Assembly: GCA_001874335.1 (NCBI GenBank)
Contig: MPDE01000006.1
Coordinates: 62,001-126,000 of the forward strand
Source: Bacteroidetes bacterium MedPE-SWsnd-G2
Lineage (GTDB): Bacteria > Bacteroidota > Bacteroidia > Flavobacteriales > Flavobacteriaceae
Length of the DNA stretch: 64,000 bases
Reading direction: 5' to 3'
Position numbers and translations under genes: made by a program. Positions 34,762-44,073 of the stretch are shown one piece after another. Under the pieces are notes generated by a model. The model made no database searches. It saw only the letters and a list, made by a program, of their open reading frames with translations, and had not been told where the DNA came from. Numbering within the stretch: position 1 is the stretch's first letter; each line of letters opens with the position of its first letter.

Positions 34762-36252
34762 TTACTTATTTGGGTTGAGCTGCTTTATTTTAATTCTAAA
34801 AGCTGCAAATAATAAAGTTGTAAACGGACTTAAATAGTTGAAAAAGGCATATCCCGCGTAAGACATTGTGTCTACACCTAATACTCCAGATTGGTAAGCT
34901 CCACAGGTGTTCCATGGCACCAATACCGATGTAACCGTACCAGAGTCTTCTAAAGTTCTACTTAGGTTTTCAGGAGCTAAGTTCTTATCTTCAAAAGCTT
35001 TTTTGTACATTCTTCCTGGAATAACAATGGCTAAATATTGATCACTTGCAATTGCATTCAATCCAACGCAACTAATTACTGTACTTGCAAATAAACCAAA
35101 TACGGTATCAAATAAGTTTAGTACCGCTCTACTAATTCGTGATAAAGCTCCAATAGCATCCATAACGCCACCAAATGTCATAGCGCATAGTATGAGCCAA
35201 ATGGTATTTAACATGCCGGCCATACCGCCTGAAGAGAACAAATCGTTTAGTTCTTGACTTGAAGTTTCAATAGCAACATCTACGGTCATTGCATTCATTA
35301 TAGCCTTATAAGCAGAAATACCATCTAAGCTTGTCACTCCTGACAATTGCTTTAAAATTTCGGGTTGAAAAATAAGAGCAAAAACGCCTCCTAATAGGGT
35401 ACCGATTAACAAAGCAATAACTGGAGGTGTTTTTTTAACGATCATAAAAATTACCGCTACTGGAACCAAAAACACCCATGGTGTAATGTTGAACGAATTA
35501 TCAATAGATGCGAGCATCGCGGTTGTATCTGCTGTTCCACTTACATCAATAGTAAAACTTAAAATAGAAAATATAATAAGCGTAACAATTACTGTAGGTA
35601 CAGTAGTATAGGTCATGTATTTTATATGAGAAAACAATTCTCCTCCAGCCATAGCTGGTGCCAAATTGGTGGTATCACTTAACGGCGACATTTTATCTCC
35701 AAAATAGGCTCCAGAGATTACAGCACCAGCTGTCATTCCGGGGTTTATACCAAGCGCATTTCCAATACCAATTAATGCAATACCAACGGTTGCAGAAGTG
35801 GTCCAGCTACTTCCTGTTGCTATAGAAATTATGGCACAAATTATTACGGACGCTGGAAGAAAAATAGATGGATCTAATATTTTTAGCCCATAGTAAATCA
35901 TACTTGGTATGATGCCACTAATTAACCATGTTCCTGCCAATGAGCCTACAAATAGTAAAATTAAGATTGCACCAGAAGTAGATTTTATGTTTTCTGCAAC
36001 TTCATCTATCATTAATTTGTAGGAGACTTTGTTTTTAAATCCAACTATAGCAGCAACTGCCGCTCCCAATAATAAAATAAACTGGTTACTTCCGCTCAAA
36101 GCATCATCTCCAAAGGCATACTTTACATTAAAAAATAACATTATTACCAGAGCAAGAACAGGGATTAAAGCTTCCCAAATACTTAGCTCAGAATTTGAAA
36201 CAATGGTTTGATCTTCAATTTTAGATTTAGATATATTGTTGTTCTCTGACAT
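34762..36252 (-). CDS. nhaC: Na+/H+ antiporter NhaC
   Basis: A 496-residue inner-membrane protein with about 11-12 hydrophobic segments and a short charged cytosolic N-terminus (SENNNISKSKIEDQ). Conserved NhaC-type stretches are IATGSSWTTSATVGIALIGIG, GAVISGAYFGDKMSPLSDTTNLA and LSRTLEDSGTVTSVLVPWNTCGA. It exchanges sodium for protons, fitting life in salty or alkaline water. It has its own terminator and is not in an operon with its neighbours. Confidence 0.93.
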   Translation of the reverse strand: MSENNNISKSKIEDQTIVSNSELSIWEALIPVLALVIMLFFNVKYAFGDDALSGSNQFILLLGAAVAAIVGFKNKVSYKLMIDEVAENIKSTSGAILILLFVGSLAGTWLISGIIPSMIYYGLKILDPSIFLPASVIICAIISIATGSSWTTSATVGIALIGIGNALGINPGMTAGAVISGAYFGDKMSPLSDTTNLAPAMAGGELFSHIKYMTYTTVPTVIVTLIIFSILSFTIDVSGTADTTAMLASIDNSFNITPWVFLVPVAVIFMIVKKTPPVIALLIGTLLGGVFALIFQPEILKQLSGVTSLDGISAYKAIMNAMTVDVAIETSSQELNDLFSSGGMAGMLNTIWLILCAMTFGGVMDAIGALSRISRAVLNLFDTVFGLFASTVISCVGLNAIASDQYLAIVIPGRMYKKAFEDKNLAPENLSRTLEDSGTVTSVLVPWNTCGAYQSGVLGVDTMSYAGYAFFNYLSPFTTLLFAAFRIKIKQLNPNK

Positions 36253-36343
36253 GGATTGGTTTTTTGTGTGGTAATGTTACGATTTTGAATAGGGAATTGC
36301 AAATATTGGACGCCATTAAGCCGCTAATTACTTGAAATTTGTC

Positions 36344-36382
36344 AAAAAAGAAACTGCCATATTACATTGAATATGGCAGTTT
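36344..36382 (-). terminator. Terminator of the methionine gamma-lyase-like gene
   Basis: A 13-bp perfect stem (36351-36363 with 36370-36382, core CTGCCATATT) with a 6-nt loop and a T6 stretch on the minus strand. Confidence 0.88.
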
Positions 36383-36407
36383 ATAATTAAGTAATTAAAA
36401 ACTCAAA

Positions 36408-37637
36408 TTAAATGGTTTCTTCTAATGTTGATTTTGGAGATAGAATATGTAATGCTTGCATACACTCTCTAATCATAGAATATGTTCTTTCTATATCGTC
36501 ATCTAAGCCTATAGAGAATCGAATTAAACCATCGCTCAATCCCATTTGCGCCTGCTCTTCCTCTGGGATTTCTGAAGAGGTAGAGCTGCCAGGTGCGCTA
36601 AATAATGTTTTGTAGAATCCTAAACTTACTGCTAAATACCCAATGTTTTTATGCTGCATTAGCTCCATTAATTCATTGGCTTTAGTAAGTGAGCCTACAT
36701 CAATGGTTAGCATTCCTCCAAAACCAAAAGCGGCATTCATCATTGATTTGTAAATCTCATGAGATGGATGAGAACTCAATCCAGGATATACAGTTTTAAG
36801 TCCGTCGCTTTCAAATTTCTGAGCTAAATACATAGCATTATGGCTGTGCTGCTTCATTCTTATATGTAAAGTCCTCATGTTTTTAAGAATTGAAGATGCT
36901 CTTAAACTATCCATAGTAGAACCTAGTAGCATAGATGCACCATCATTTACATCTTTAAGTGAATTGATAAATTCTTCAGTCCCGCAAACTACACCGCCTA
37001 CTGTGTCACTTGAGCCGTTAATGAATTTTGTTAAACTATGTATAACTACATCTGCTCCAAATTTAATAGGAGTGATAGCTAATGGTGAAAATGTATTATC
37101 TACAACTAATTTTAGATTGTATTTTTTTGCTAAATCAGATATGCCTTTTAGATCTGCAACTTCTAATAAAGGATTGCTTACGGTCTCACAGTATAGCACC
37201 TTTGTTTGTTCTGTTATTGCAGCTTCTACAATATCTAATTTTGTAATATCAACAAAAGACGTGCTTACATTAAATCTTGGAGCGAAATTTTTAAGAAAGG
37301 CGTATGTGCCACCGTAAATGGTTCTACTTGAAACAATATGATCACCAGCTCCGCACAGTTGTAAAATGACAGGTGTTATGGCGCCCATTCCTGAGGCTGC
37401 TACGTTTGCTGTTTCTGTACCTTCCATAGCGGCTAAGGCCGAGCTTAAATGTAAATTAGTAGGAGAGGTGTGTCGGGAGTATAAGTAACATCCATCTGTG
37501 TTACCTTCAAAAGTGTCAAACATGGTTTTGGCTGACATGAAAGTATAAGTTGACGAATCGGATATAGATGGGTTAACACCTCCATATTCTCCGAAATTTT
37601 GTAAATCTTGAATTTTATTTGCTGGATTGAACGACAT
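36408..37637 (-). CDS. Cys/Met-metabolism PLP enzyme, methionine gamma-lyase-like
   Basis: A 409-residue PLP enzyme of the gamma-family (cystathionine gamma-synthase, O-acetylhomoserine sulfhydrylase, methionine gamma-lyase). The PLP lysine is K204 in VVIHSLTKFINGSSD; YSRHTSPT supplies the phosphate-binding Tyr/Arg of the partner subunit, VVDNTFSPL the PLP Asp, and a RFSIGLDD segment lies near the C-terminus. It is divergent from an Lrp/AsnC regulator gene that probably controls it, which favours a catabolic lyase over a biosynthetic enzyme. The exact substrate is not decided by sequence. Confidence 0.82.
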   Translation of the reverse strand: MSFNPANKIQDLQNFGEYGGVNPSISDSSTYTFMSAKTMFDTFEGNTDGCYLYSRHTSPTNLHLSSALAAMEGTETANVAASGMGAITPVILQLCGAGDHIVSSRTIYGGTYAFLKNFAPRFNVSTSFVDITKLDIVEAAITEQTKVLYCETVSNPLLEVADLKGISDLAKKYNLKLVVDNTFSPLAITPIKFGADVVIHSLTKFINGSSDTVGGVVCGTEEFINSLKDVNDGASMLLGSTMDSLRASSILKNMRTLHIRMKQHSHNAMYLAQKFESDGLKTVYPGLSSHPSHEIYKSMMNAAFGFGGMLTIDVGSLTKANELMELMQHKNIGYLAVSLGFYKTLFSAPGSSTSSEIPEEEQAQMGLSDGLIRFSIGLDDDIERTYSMIRECMQALHILSPKSTLEETI

Positions 37638-37800
37638 GATAATTAGTTTGTAATTTTTATTACTACAAATTTCTGATAATTAAGGATTTTTATCAATAGA
37701 TGGTTTGTATTTTAGAATAGAAAACTGAATAAATTTATTTTATTAGATTTTTAGTTTATATTTTTACTTGATTTTGTAATTAATTAGAAAATATTCAAAA

Positions 37801-38259
37801 ATGAAATTTGACGCCACAGATAGAAGCTTGTTAAAACTATTACAGAATGACAGTAAACAGACTACAAAAGAGCTTTCTCTAAAGTTAAACTTGTCTGTAA
37901 CCGCGGTGTATGAGCGGATAAAAAAGATGGAGAAGTCGGGAGTGATTTCTAAGTATGTAGCTTTAGTTTCAAAAGAAAATGTAGATAAAAATTTCGTAGC
38001 TTTTTGTCACATTAAGCTAACCCAACATTCTCAAGAATATGTAGTTAAATTTGAAAAAGAAGTTGCTACCTTAGAGGAGGTGTTAGAATGTTACCATTTA
38101 AGCGGTGATTATGATTATTTATTAAAGGTTTTGGTATCAGATATGGAGGCCTTTAGAGAATTTATGGTAACCAAACTTACTACTATTAGTCATATAGGAA
38201 GTACTCATAGTATGTTTATGATTAATGAAGTAAAACACACAACTGCTATTTCGGTTTAA
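37801..38259 (+). CDS. Lrp/AsnC family transcriptional regulator
   Basis: A 152-residue regulator with an N-terminal helix-turn-helix (DRSLLKLLQNDSKQTTKELS, then LSVTAVYERIKKMEKSGVI) and a C-terminal RAM ligand-binding domain (GDYDYLLKVLVSDMEAFREF). Such proteins sense amino acids and often control the divergent neighbour, here the methionine gamma-lyase-like gene 163 bp away. The downstream membrane-protein gene starts at the base after its stop codon, so the two are co-transcribed. Confidence 0.9.
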   Translation: MKFDATDRSLLKLLQNDSKQTTKELSLKLNLSVTAVYERIKKMEKSGVISKYVALVSKENVDKNFVAFCHIKLTQHSQEYVVKFEKEVATLEEVLECYHLSGDYDYLLKVLVSDMEAFREFMVTKLTTISHIGSTHSMFMINEVKHTTAISV

Positions 38260-38892
38260 ATGAACACACAAACAAAGACATATAAACTATTTGAGTTTCT
38301 TATATCCTTTGTTGTCATACCCGTTAGTTTTTATTTCAGTTTTAATCCACTCATTAAAGTAGCTCTTGGCTTATTTGGGTTTGTGTATATTTTGTTTATG
38401 CTTTTAAGGGTAGAACACTTAAAGTTTAAAATGGCTCCTAATCTCAAATGGCGCGTCTTTTGGAAAAACACGGCCATAAAATTATTTGTCATTATGTTAC
38501 TCACAACAGGGTACGTTTTCATTTTTGATAAAGCACATCTATTTGATGTTTTAATCAATAAACCTCTTTTATGGATTAATGTTGTAGTTGCTTATTCTGT
38601 CTTTTCAGTATATCCTCAAGAGTTGATTTTTAGGACTTTTTATTTTCAACGTTATAAGCGGCATGTAAAAAATGACTTTGTATTTATTCTGGTAAATGCA
38701 TTAGTTTTTTCTTTGGCACATTTGTTTTTTAAAAGTGTATTAGTTCATGTCATGACTTTTATAGGTGGCGTTTTGTTTGCACTTACATATCGAAAAACAA
38801 ATTCAACGTTATTGGTGAGTATTGAACACGCAATTTATGGAAGTTGGTTATTTACCGTGGGAATGGGAAATATGTTGGGTTTTCCTTCTTAA
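38260..38892 (+). CDS. CPBP-like membrane protein with altered active-site residues
   Basis: A 210-residue protein with about six hydrophobic segments, resembling the CPBP/Rce1 (ABI) intramembrane protease family. Family motif 1 (EExxxR) reads QELIFR (Q120, E121, R125), so the first Glu, the catalytic one in Rce1, is Gln. Motif 2 keeps H154 (FSLAHLFF). Motif 3 (HxxxN) reads HAIYG (H190, G194), lacking the Asn. It may be inactive as a protease or work differently. Its ATG directly follows the stop codon of the lrp-type gene with no gap, so translation is coupled. Confidence 0.75.
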   Translation: MNTQTKTYKLFEFLISFVVIPVSFYFSFNPLIKVALGLFGFVYILFMLLRVEHLKFKMAPNLKWRVFWKNTAIKLFVIMLLTTGYVFIFDKAHLFDVLINKPLLWINVVVAYSVFSVYPQELIFRTFYFQRYKRHVKNDFVFILVNALVFSLAHLFFKSVLVHVMTFIGGVLFALTYRKTNSTLLVSIEHAIYGSWLFTVGMGNMLGFPS

Positions 38893-38979
38893 CCAATTAG
38901 AGAAAAGGGGCTAATTGTTAATATTAAAGCCCTACAACGATTAAGATAGGTTTAACTATGCACTTCTATTAAACATTTG

Positions 38980-38987
38980 TACTTTTG
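38980..38987 (+). promoter_or_regulatory. Putative -7 box for lpdA
   Basis: TACTTTTG matches TAnnTTTG, 37 bp upstream of the lpdA ATG. Confidence 0.45.
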
Positions 38988-39024
38988 TATCCGATTTTAA
39001 CACAATTAACAGAAAATCTATTTT

Positions 39025-40431
39025 ATGAATTCTTACGATGTGGCCGTAATTGGCTCTGGTCCTGGTGGGTATGTTGCAGCTATTAGATGTGCTCAATTAG
39101 GAATGAAAACTGCAATAATTGAAAAATATAGTACTCTAGGAGGAACCTGTTTAAATGTTGGATGTATTCCAAGTAAGGCACTTTTAGATTCTTCTCATCA
39201 TTATGAAGATGCTGTAAAGCATTTTGAAGCACACGGAATTGAAATTCCTGGTGAGATTAAAGTAAATCTTGAAAAAATGATTGCAAGAAAGCAGTCGGTG
39301 GTAGATCAAACTACTGGAGGTATTGATTTCTTGATGAAAAAAAATAATATAGATGTGTATCAAGGCTTAGGAAGCTTTAAAGATGCTACTCATATTAATA
39401 TCGCAAAAGACGAAGGTGAAGCTGAAGTTATTGAAGCGAAACAAACTATTATCGCTACAGGTAGTAAGCCATCTAATTTGCCTTTTATCAATATTGATAA
39501 AGAACGCGTTATAACTTCTACCGAAGCATTAAAACTTAAAGAAATTCCGAAGCATTTAATTGTTATTGGAGGTGGTGTTATTGGTTTAGAATTAGGACAA
39601 GTTTATAAAAGACTTGGTGCTGATGTAACTGTTGTTGAATATATGGACCGTATAATTCCAACAATGGATGCTGGTTTATCTAAGGAGTTGACGAAGGTTC
39701 TTAAAAAGCAAAAATTCAAATTAAATACAACGCACAAAGTAAAATCTGTTGAACGCGTAGGAGATGAGGTTATTGTTAAAGCGGATAACAAAAAAGGCGA
39801 AGAAGTAATTATTAAAGGTGATTACTGCTTAGTTTCTGTTGGACGTAGACCTTATACTGATGGATTAAATGCAGAAGCTGCTGGTGTAAAAATAAATGAA
39901 AGAGGACAGGTAGAGGTAAATGATCATTTACAAACTTCGGCTTCAAATATTTATGCCATTGGAGATGTTATTAAAGGCGCTATGTTGGCTCATAAAGCTG
40001 AAGAAGAAGGTGTGTTTGTAGCTGAAACTTTAGCTGGTCAAAAACCTCATATTGATTATAACTTAATACCAGGTGTTGTTTACACTTGGCCAGAAGTTGC
40101 TGCAGTTGGAAAAACTGAAGATCAATTAAAAGCCGACGGTGTAGCGTACAAAGTTGGTCAGTTTCCAATGCGAGCTTTAGGACGAAGTAGAGCGAGTATG
40201 GATTTAGATGGTTTTGTTAAGATATTAGCAGATAAATCTACCGATGAAGTTTTAGGTGTACATATGATTGGAGCACGTTGCGCCGATTTAATTGCAGAAG
40301 CTGTAACAGCTATGGAGTTTAGAGCCTCTGCCGAAGATATTTCTAGAATGTCTCATGCGCACCCAACTTTTGCAGAAGCAATTAAAGAAGCTGCACTTGC
40401 CGCAACAGAAGATAGAGCTTTACATATTTAA
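39025..40431 (+). CDS. lpdA: Dihydrolipoyl dehydrogenase
   Basis: A 468-residue flavoprotein, the E3 component of pyruvate, 2-oxoglutarate and branched-chain 2-oxoacid dehydrogenase complexes and of glycine cleavage. The FAD motif is AVIGSGPGGYVAA, the redox disulfide is C42/C47 in GGTCLNVGCIPSK, the NAD motif is VIGGGVIGLELG, and the C-terminal His-Glu dyad is in HAHPTFAEAIKEA. It stands alone, not beside E1/E2 genes, so it is probably shared by several complexes. A bidirectional terminator follows. Confidence 0.97.
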   Translation: MNSYDVAVIGSGPGGYVAAIRCAQLGMKTAIIEKYSTLGGTCLNVGCIPSKALLDSSHHYEDAVKHFEAHGIEIPGEIKVNLEKMIARKQSVVDQTTGGIDFLMKKNNIDVYQGLGSFKDATHINIAKDEGEAEVIEAKQTIIATGSKPSNLPFINIDKERVITSTEALKLKEIPKHLIVIGGGVIGLELGQVYKRLGADVTVVEYMDRIIPTMDAGLSKELTKVLKKQKFKLNTTHKVKSVERVGDEVIVKADNKKGEEVIIKGDYCLVSVGRRPYTDGLNAEAAGVKINERGQVEVNDHLQTSASNIYAIGDVIKGAMLAHKAEEEGVFVAETLAGQKPHIDYNLIPGVVYTWPEVAAVGKTEDQLKADGVAYKVGQFPMRALGRSRASMDLDGFVKILADKSTDEVLGVHMIGARCADLIAEAVTAMEFRASAEDISRMSHAHPTFAEAIKEAALAATEDRALHI

Positions 40432-40448
40432 TACGTAATTATAGCATA

Positions 40449-40481
40449 ATAAAAAAGCAACCAAATTGGTTGCTTTTTTTT
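40449..40481. terminator. Bidirectional terminator between lpdA and the DEAD-box helicase gene
   Basis: GCAACCAA / TTGGTTGC stem flanked by A6 and T8; the right edge touches the helicase stop codon. Confidence 0.88.
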
Positions 40482-41832
40482 ATTTACGTTTTTTTCTGTT
40501 GTAATTTTTATCACCTCTTGTTTTAGGCTTTTTGTATTTCTGTTTTATGGTACGCTGATAAGAACCTCCTAAGTTCACCTTTTGATTCTTCTCCTTCTTT
40601 TCATGAAAAGCAGGTCCAGGGGCATCTTCATCTTGGCGTTTTTTAATAGGATTATAACGTTCTTTAATTTGAGGTCGTTCTTCCTCTAACAATTCTGTCG
40701 AAATAGTGACATCCTCTGGCATTGGCGTCACAGGAATAGTCATTTGCATCAAAGATTCGATACCTTCAATAAATTCATTCTCATTATCAGTTGAGAATAC
40801 TAAAGATTGTCCTTGTCTTTTTGCTCTACCCGTTCTACCAATTCTATGCATATAGTTTTCAGGGAACTCGGGTGTGTCAAAATTAATAACATGAGATATG
40901 TTTTCAATATCCAATCCACGAGCCATGACATCAGTAGCAATTAAAATTCTGTTTTCACCATTTCTAAATTGCTCAATACTTCGAAGTCTGTAATTTTGAG
41001 TTTTATTAGAGTGAATAACGCAACTTTCGCCATAATAACTTTCTTCTAATTGTTCAAAAAGCCTATCTGCCATGCGTTTAAAGGCCACAAATATTAATAC
41101 CTTATTATAGGTTTCAGAATCTGATAAGATGTGGTTTAATAAATTAACCTTCGTGTAAAAATTAGGCGCAAGATATCTTGTTTGTGCAATGTTTTCAAGA
41201 GGAGTACCAGATACGGCAATTGAAACACGTGTAGGGTTAACGAAAAAATTAGTAATTAAATCATCGACATAATGCGTCATTGTAGCTGAAAACATGATAT
41301 TCTGTCTGCGCTCCGGTAAAATGTCAAAAATGTTAAGCAATTGATGTCTAAATCCAAGGTCAAGCATAATATCAACTTCATCAATAACCAATTTTTGAAT
41401 CGATTTTAACTGAAGTACTCTACTAACAGCTAAATCGTATAAACGACCTGGCGTGGCAACTAATATGTCAATCCCTTCAGCAACTTGTCTTTTTTGAGTG
41501 TTTATGTTTGTCCCTCCATACACTCCAAGAACTCTAACATTAGTGTACTTAGCAAGTTTTTCAACTTCATCAACAACCTGTACTACTAACTCACGAGTAG
41601 GCACTAATACCAAAACTCTTGGGTTTTCTTGTGTGGAATAGGGTAGGTTTTTTAAAATAGGCATCATATAGGCAAATGTTTTACCTGTTCCTGTTTGTGC
41701 AATACCAACCACATCTTTCCCAGAACTAACAACATTAAAAGACTCCCTTTGTATTGGTGTAGGCTCTGTAAAACCTAAGTCATCAATGGCATTATATAGC
41801 GGGGTGTTTAAATTTAAATCTCTAAAACTCAC
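40480..41832 (-). CDS. DEAD/DEAH-box RNA helicase
   Basis: A 450-residue ATP-dependent RNA helicase. Motifs in order: Q motif (FTEPTPIQRE), Walker A AQTGTGKT (45-52), PTRELV, TPGR, motif II DEVD (151-154; the third residue is Val instead of Ala), SAT, and the C-terminal domain with ATDVMARGLD and HRIGRTGRA. A Lys/Arg-rich tail of about 60 residues (ending GDKNYNRKKRK) probably binds RNA. Likely roles are ribosome assembly or mRNA turnover, as for other DEAD proteins with basic tails. Confidence 0.93.
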   Translation of the reverse strand: MSFRDLNLNTPLYNAIDDLGFTEPTPIQRESFNVVSSGKDVVGIAQTGTGKTFAYMMPILKNLPYSTQENPRVLVLVPTRELVVQVVDEVEKLAKYTNVRVLGVYGGTNINTQKRQVAEGIDILVATPGRLYDLAVSRVLQLKSIQKLVIDEVDIMLDLGFRHQLLNIFDILPERRQNIMFSATMTHYVDDLITNFFVNPTRVSIAVSGTPLENIAQTRYLAPNFYTKVNLLNHILSDSETYNKVLIFVAFKRMADRLFEQLEESYYGESCVIHSNKTQNYRLRSIEQFRNGENRILIATDVMARGLDIENISHVINFDTPEFPENYMHRIGRTGRAKRQGQSLVFSTDNENEFIEGIESLMQMTIPVTPMPEDVTISTELLEEERPQIKERYNPIKKRQDEDAPGPAFHEKKEKNQKVNLGGSYQRTIKQKYKKPKTRGDKNYNRKKRK

Positions 41833-41850
41833 GATACATTAATTTGTTTG

Positions 41851-41858
41851 CAAAGCTA
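41851..41858 (-). promoter_or_regulatory. Putative -7 box for the DEAD-box helicase gene
   Basis: Minus-strand TAGCTTTG matches TAnnTTTG, 18 bp upstream of the ATG at 41832. Confidence 0.5.
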
Positions 41859-41933
41859 ATATTATTAAAGCACTTTAGCTCTATTAGTATTCAGGATAAA
41901 AGATAAAAGTTGCTTTGTTTGCTCAATTCTATT

Positions 41934-41941
41934 TAACTTTG
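41934..41941 (+). promoter_or_regulatory. Putative -7 box for pabB
   Basis: TAACTTTG matches TAnnTTTG, with a TTG 21 nt upstream (41910-41912). Transcription would start about 14 nt before the TTG start codon. Confidence 0.55.
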
Positions 41942-41959
41942 CGCTTTAAAATCCGCTAA

Positions 41960-43267
41960 TTGAGAGTATCAAAATTCATTTCCCTCGATCAATATCCAGA
42001 TGTAAAGCAAAAATTATTACTGTGGGCGCAACAGTTTGATGATGTTGTTTGGTTTGATTCTAATAATCACAATCAAGAGTATTCTAATTTCGAATCTGTT
42101 TTAGCTGTCGATGCCTTTAGTGCAATTCAAACAGATTTTACCAATGCGTTTAAGGATTTGAAAGAATTTCAGTCCACCACTAACGATTGGATATTTGGTT
42201 ACCTTTCTTACGATTTGAAAAATGACTTAGAGCAGTTAAAATCGGAGAATCATGATAATTTAGAATTTCCTGACCTGTATTTTTTTCAACCTAAAAAGTT
42301 GTTTTTACTTAGAGATAACCTTTTGGAGTTGCAATATTTAAAAATGGTAGATGATGAGTTGGATTCCGATATAAAATCAATTCTAAATCAAGGAACTGAG
42401 AATATTGAATCTTCCAATGGATTAGAGCATGGGAAAATTAAACTCCGTATTCACAAAGATGAGTATTATGAAAAAGTAAATAAAATGCTTTATCATATTA
42501 ATAGAGGTGATATCTATGAGGCTAATTTTTGTCAAGAATTTTACGCTGAAGATGTTTCAATTAACGCGGTTGAAACCTACTTACAGCTGAATAAAATTTC
42601 TAATCCACCATTTGCAACATTTATAAAGTGTGGAGAGAAATTTGTCTTGTCGGCCTCACCTGAGCGCTATATTAAGAAAACAGGATCTACACTTATTTCC
42701 CAGCCTATAAAAGGAACCGCCGCAAGATCTCAAGATAAGGAAGAAGATGAGCAGTTAAAGCTTAATTTGCTTAACGATGAAAAGGAGCGTAGTGAGAATA
42801 TAATGATTGTTGATTTGGTGAGGAATGATTTGGCTCATACAGCAAAACGAGGAAGTATTGAAGTGAAGGAGCTTTGTAAAGTATATTCGTTTGAGCAAGT
42901 TCACCAAATGATTTCTACAATTACTTCTGAGGTTAAAGAAGATGTACATCCGGTCGATGTTTTGTCTTCTACTTTTCCGATGGGAAGCATGACAGGAGCT
43001 CCCAAAATTTCTGCAATGAAAATTATTGAAGAGTTAGAAGAAACCAAAAGAGGGGTGTATTCGGGAGCATTAGGTTATTTTACTCCAAATGGTGATTTTG
43101 ATTTTAATGTGGTAATCAGAAGCATATTGTATAACGCCAAAAACCAATATGTGTCTTACAGCGTTGGTGGTGCCATTACGGCTAAAAGTGATCCGGTGAA
43201 AGAATATGAAGAATGTTTGCTAAAAGCCAAAGCAATGCGAAGTGTGTTAGAAAATCATTCTAAGTGA
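41960..43267 (+). CDS. pabB: Aminodeoxychorismate synthase component I
   Basis: A 435-residue chorismate-binding enzyme, the amination subunit for 4-aminobenzoate (folate) synthesis. The chorismate-binding core occupies about residues 165-430: GDIYEANFCQEF, FVLSASPERYIKK, SQPIKGTAAR, ENIMIVDLVRNDL, STFPMGSMTGAPK and GVYSGALGYF. The N-terminal domain is shorter and more divergent than in TrpE. The tryptophan-feedback LLES motif is not apparent and no trp genes are near, so PabB is preferred over TrpE. The start codon is TTG, the only one that fits. The 3' end overlaps the convergent sigma-like gene by 13 bp. Confidence 0.85.
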   Translation: MRVSKFISLDQYPDVKQKLLLWAQQFDDVVWFDSNNHNQEYSNFESVLAVDAFSAIQTDFTNAFKDLKEFQSTTNDWIFGYLSYDLKNDLEQLKSENHDNLEFPDLYFFQPKKLFLLRDNLLELQYLKMVDDELDSDIKSILNQGTENIESSNGLEHGKIKLRIHKDEYYEKVNKMLYHINRGDIYEANFCQEFYAEDVSINAVETYLQLNKISNPPFATFIKCGEKFVLSASPERYIKKTGSTLISQPIKGTAARSQDKEEDEQLKLNLLNDEKERSENIMIVDLVRNDLAHTAKRGSIEVKELCKVYSFEQVHQMISTITSEVKEDVHPVDVLSSTFPMGSMTGAPKISAMKIIEELEETKRGVYSGALGYFTPNGDFDFNVVIRSILYNAKNQYVSYSVGGAITAKSDPVKEYEECLLKAKAMRSVLENHSK

Positions 43268-43947
43268 GTTCTAAATTTTAATTTCACTTGAGTCATTATT
43301 TTCTCAACCCTTGAAACTTCAATCTGTTTTATTTTGGCAATATCTTCATAGCTTAAATGTCCAAAAATGTAAAGGTCAACAATATTAGCTGTGCGCAGTG
43401 GTAACCAATTATAAAACTTACCAATATATTTTTTTGAATCTTTAATGTTCTGGTTAGAAACATCCATGGCATTTAGAATAACAGAGTCTTTATCAGCATA
43501 AACAAAAACGGCATTTGAGTTTTGATCTTGATGGTATGAAATATCGTTTAAATCTTCATTCATCACATAGTCAATATCTCCGTCTACGGTAAAAGATTCG
43601 TCTAAACTTTCCATTTCCTTTTTTAACAATGCGCTTGTACTTAAAGTATTTTTGTGAAAAGCTTCCTTTTTAAATAATGCATTTAAATGCTCATCTATAA
43701 ATTGAAATAAATACAATTTAATAAGATGTGGATCGGCGTCTATGTCAAAACCTTCATCATACAATCGGATAATACAATCATCAATTATACCATTAGAGCT
43801 GTACATGTTTTTTGGTAATATCCCTCTTGCTATGGCAATGTAAAGTCTGTGTTTAACATAAGGATGAAGAAACTGTACGGTTGAAAGTACTTTTTTATCA
43901 AATTGACTTTGGGAGGCTTGATCTGTAATTTGTTGCAATTTCGACAT
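43255..43947 (-). CDS. Sigma-70 factor-like regulatory protein
   Basis: A 230-residue cytosolic protein. The C-terminal part (about 182-230: LPLRTANIVDLYIFGHLSYEDIAKIKQIEVSRVEKIMTQ as separate helices) has the spacing of a sigma-70 region 4 helix-turn-helix. An N-terminal helical part (FLHPYVKHRLYIAIA, IIDDCIIRLYDEGFD) could be a divergent region 2. The acidic middle (about 110-160) is unlike known regions. No anti-sigma gene is adjacent. I chose the ATG at 43947 (MSKLQQITDQ); the frame extends to a TTG at 43995 without support. Identity is by pattern only. Confidence 0.55.
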   Translation of the reverse strand: MSKLQQITDQASQSQFDKKVLSTVQFLHPYVKHRLYIAIARGILPKNMYSSNGIIDDCIIRLYDEGFDIDADPHLIKLYLFQFIDEHLNALFKKEAFHKNTLSTSALLKKEMESLDESFTVDGDIDYVMNEDLNDISYHQDQNSNAVFVYADKDSVILNAMDVSNQNIKDSKKYIGKFYNWLPLRTANIVDLYIFGHLSYEDIAKIKQIEVSRVEKIMTQVKLKFRTHLE

Positions 43948-44050
43948 GACATAATCCTTTTTAAGTTTGCCCTTTAAAGTTACGAATAAATCCAATCAAA
44001 AGGAATATAAAGGGACTCAAATACAGCTTAAAAGGGGAATGAAATAACAT

Positions 44051-44058
44051 TAGCTTTG
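44051..44058 (+). promoter_or_regulatory. Putative -7 box for tilS-ade
   Basis: TAGCTTTG matches TAnnTTTG. It ends 15 bp before the tilS ATG and includes the TTG of a longer, probably false, start. Confidence 0.5.
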
Positions 44059-44073
44059 TTGTATATTTACATT

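Noticed and set aside
36877-37317. 146-codon plus-strand reading frame
   Set aside because: Antisense to the PLP enzyme gene, no motif or start signal.
41380-41392. DEVD instead of DEAD in the helicase motif II
   Set aside because: Ala to Val at this position is a conservative variation in DEAD-box proteins and is not evidence of changed activity.
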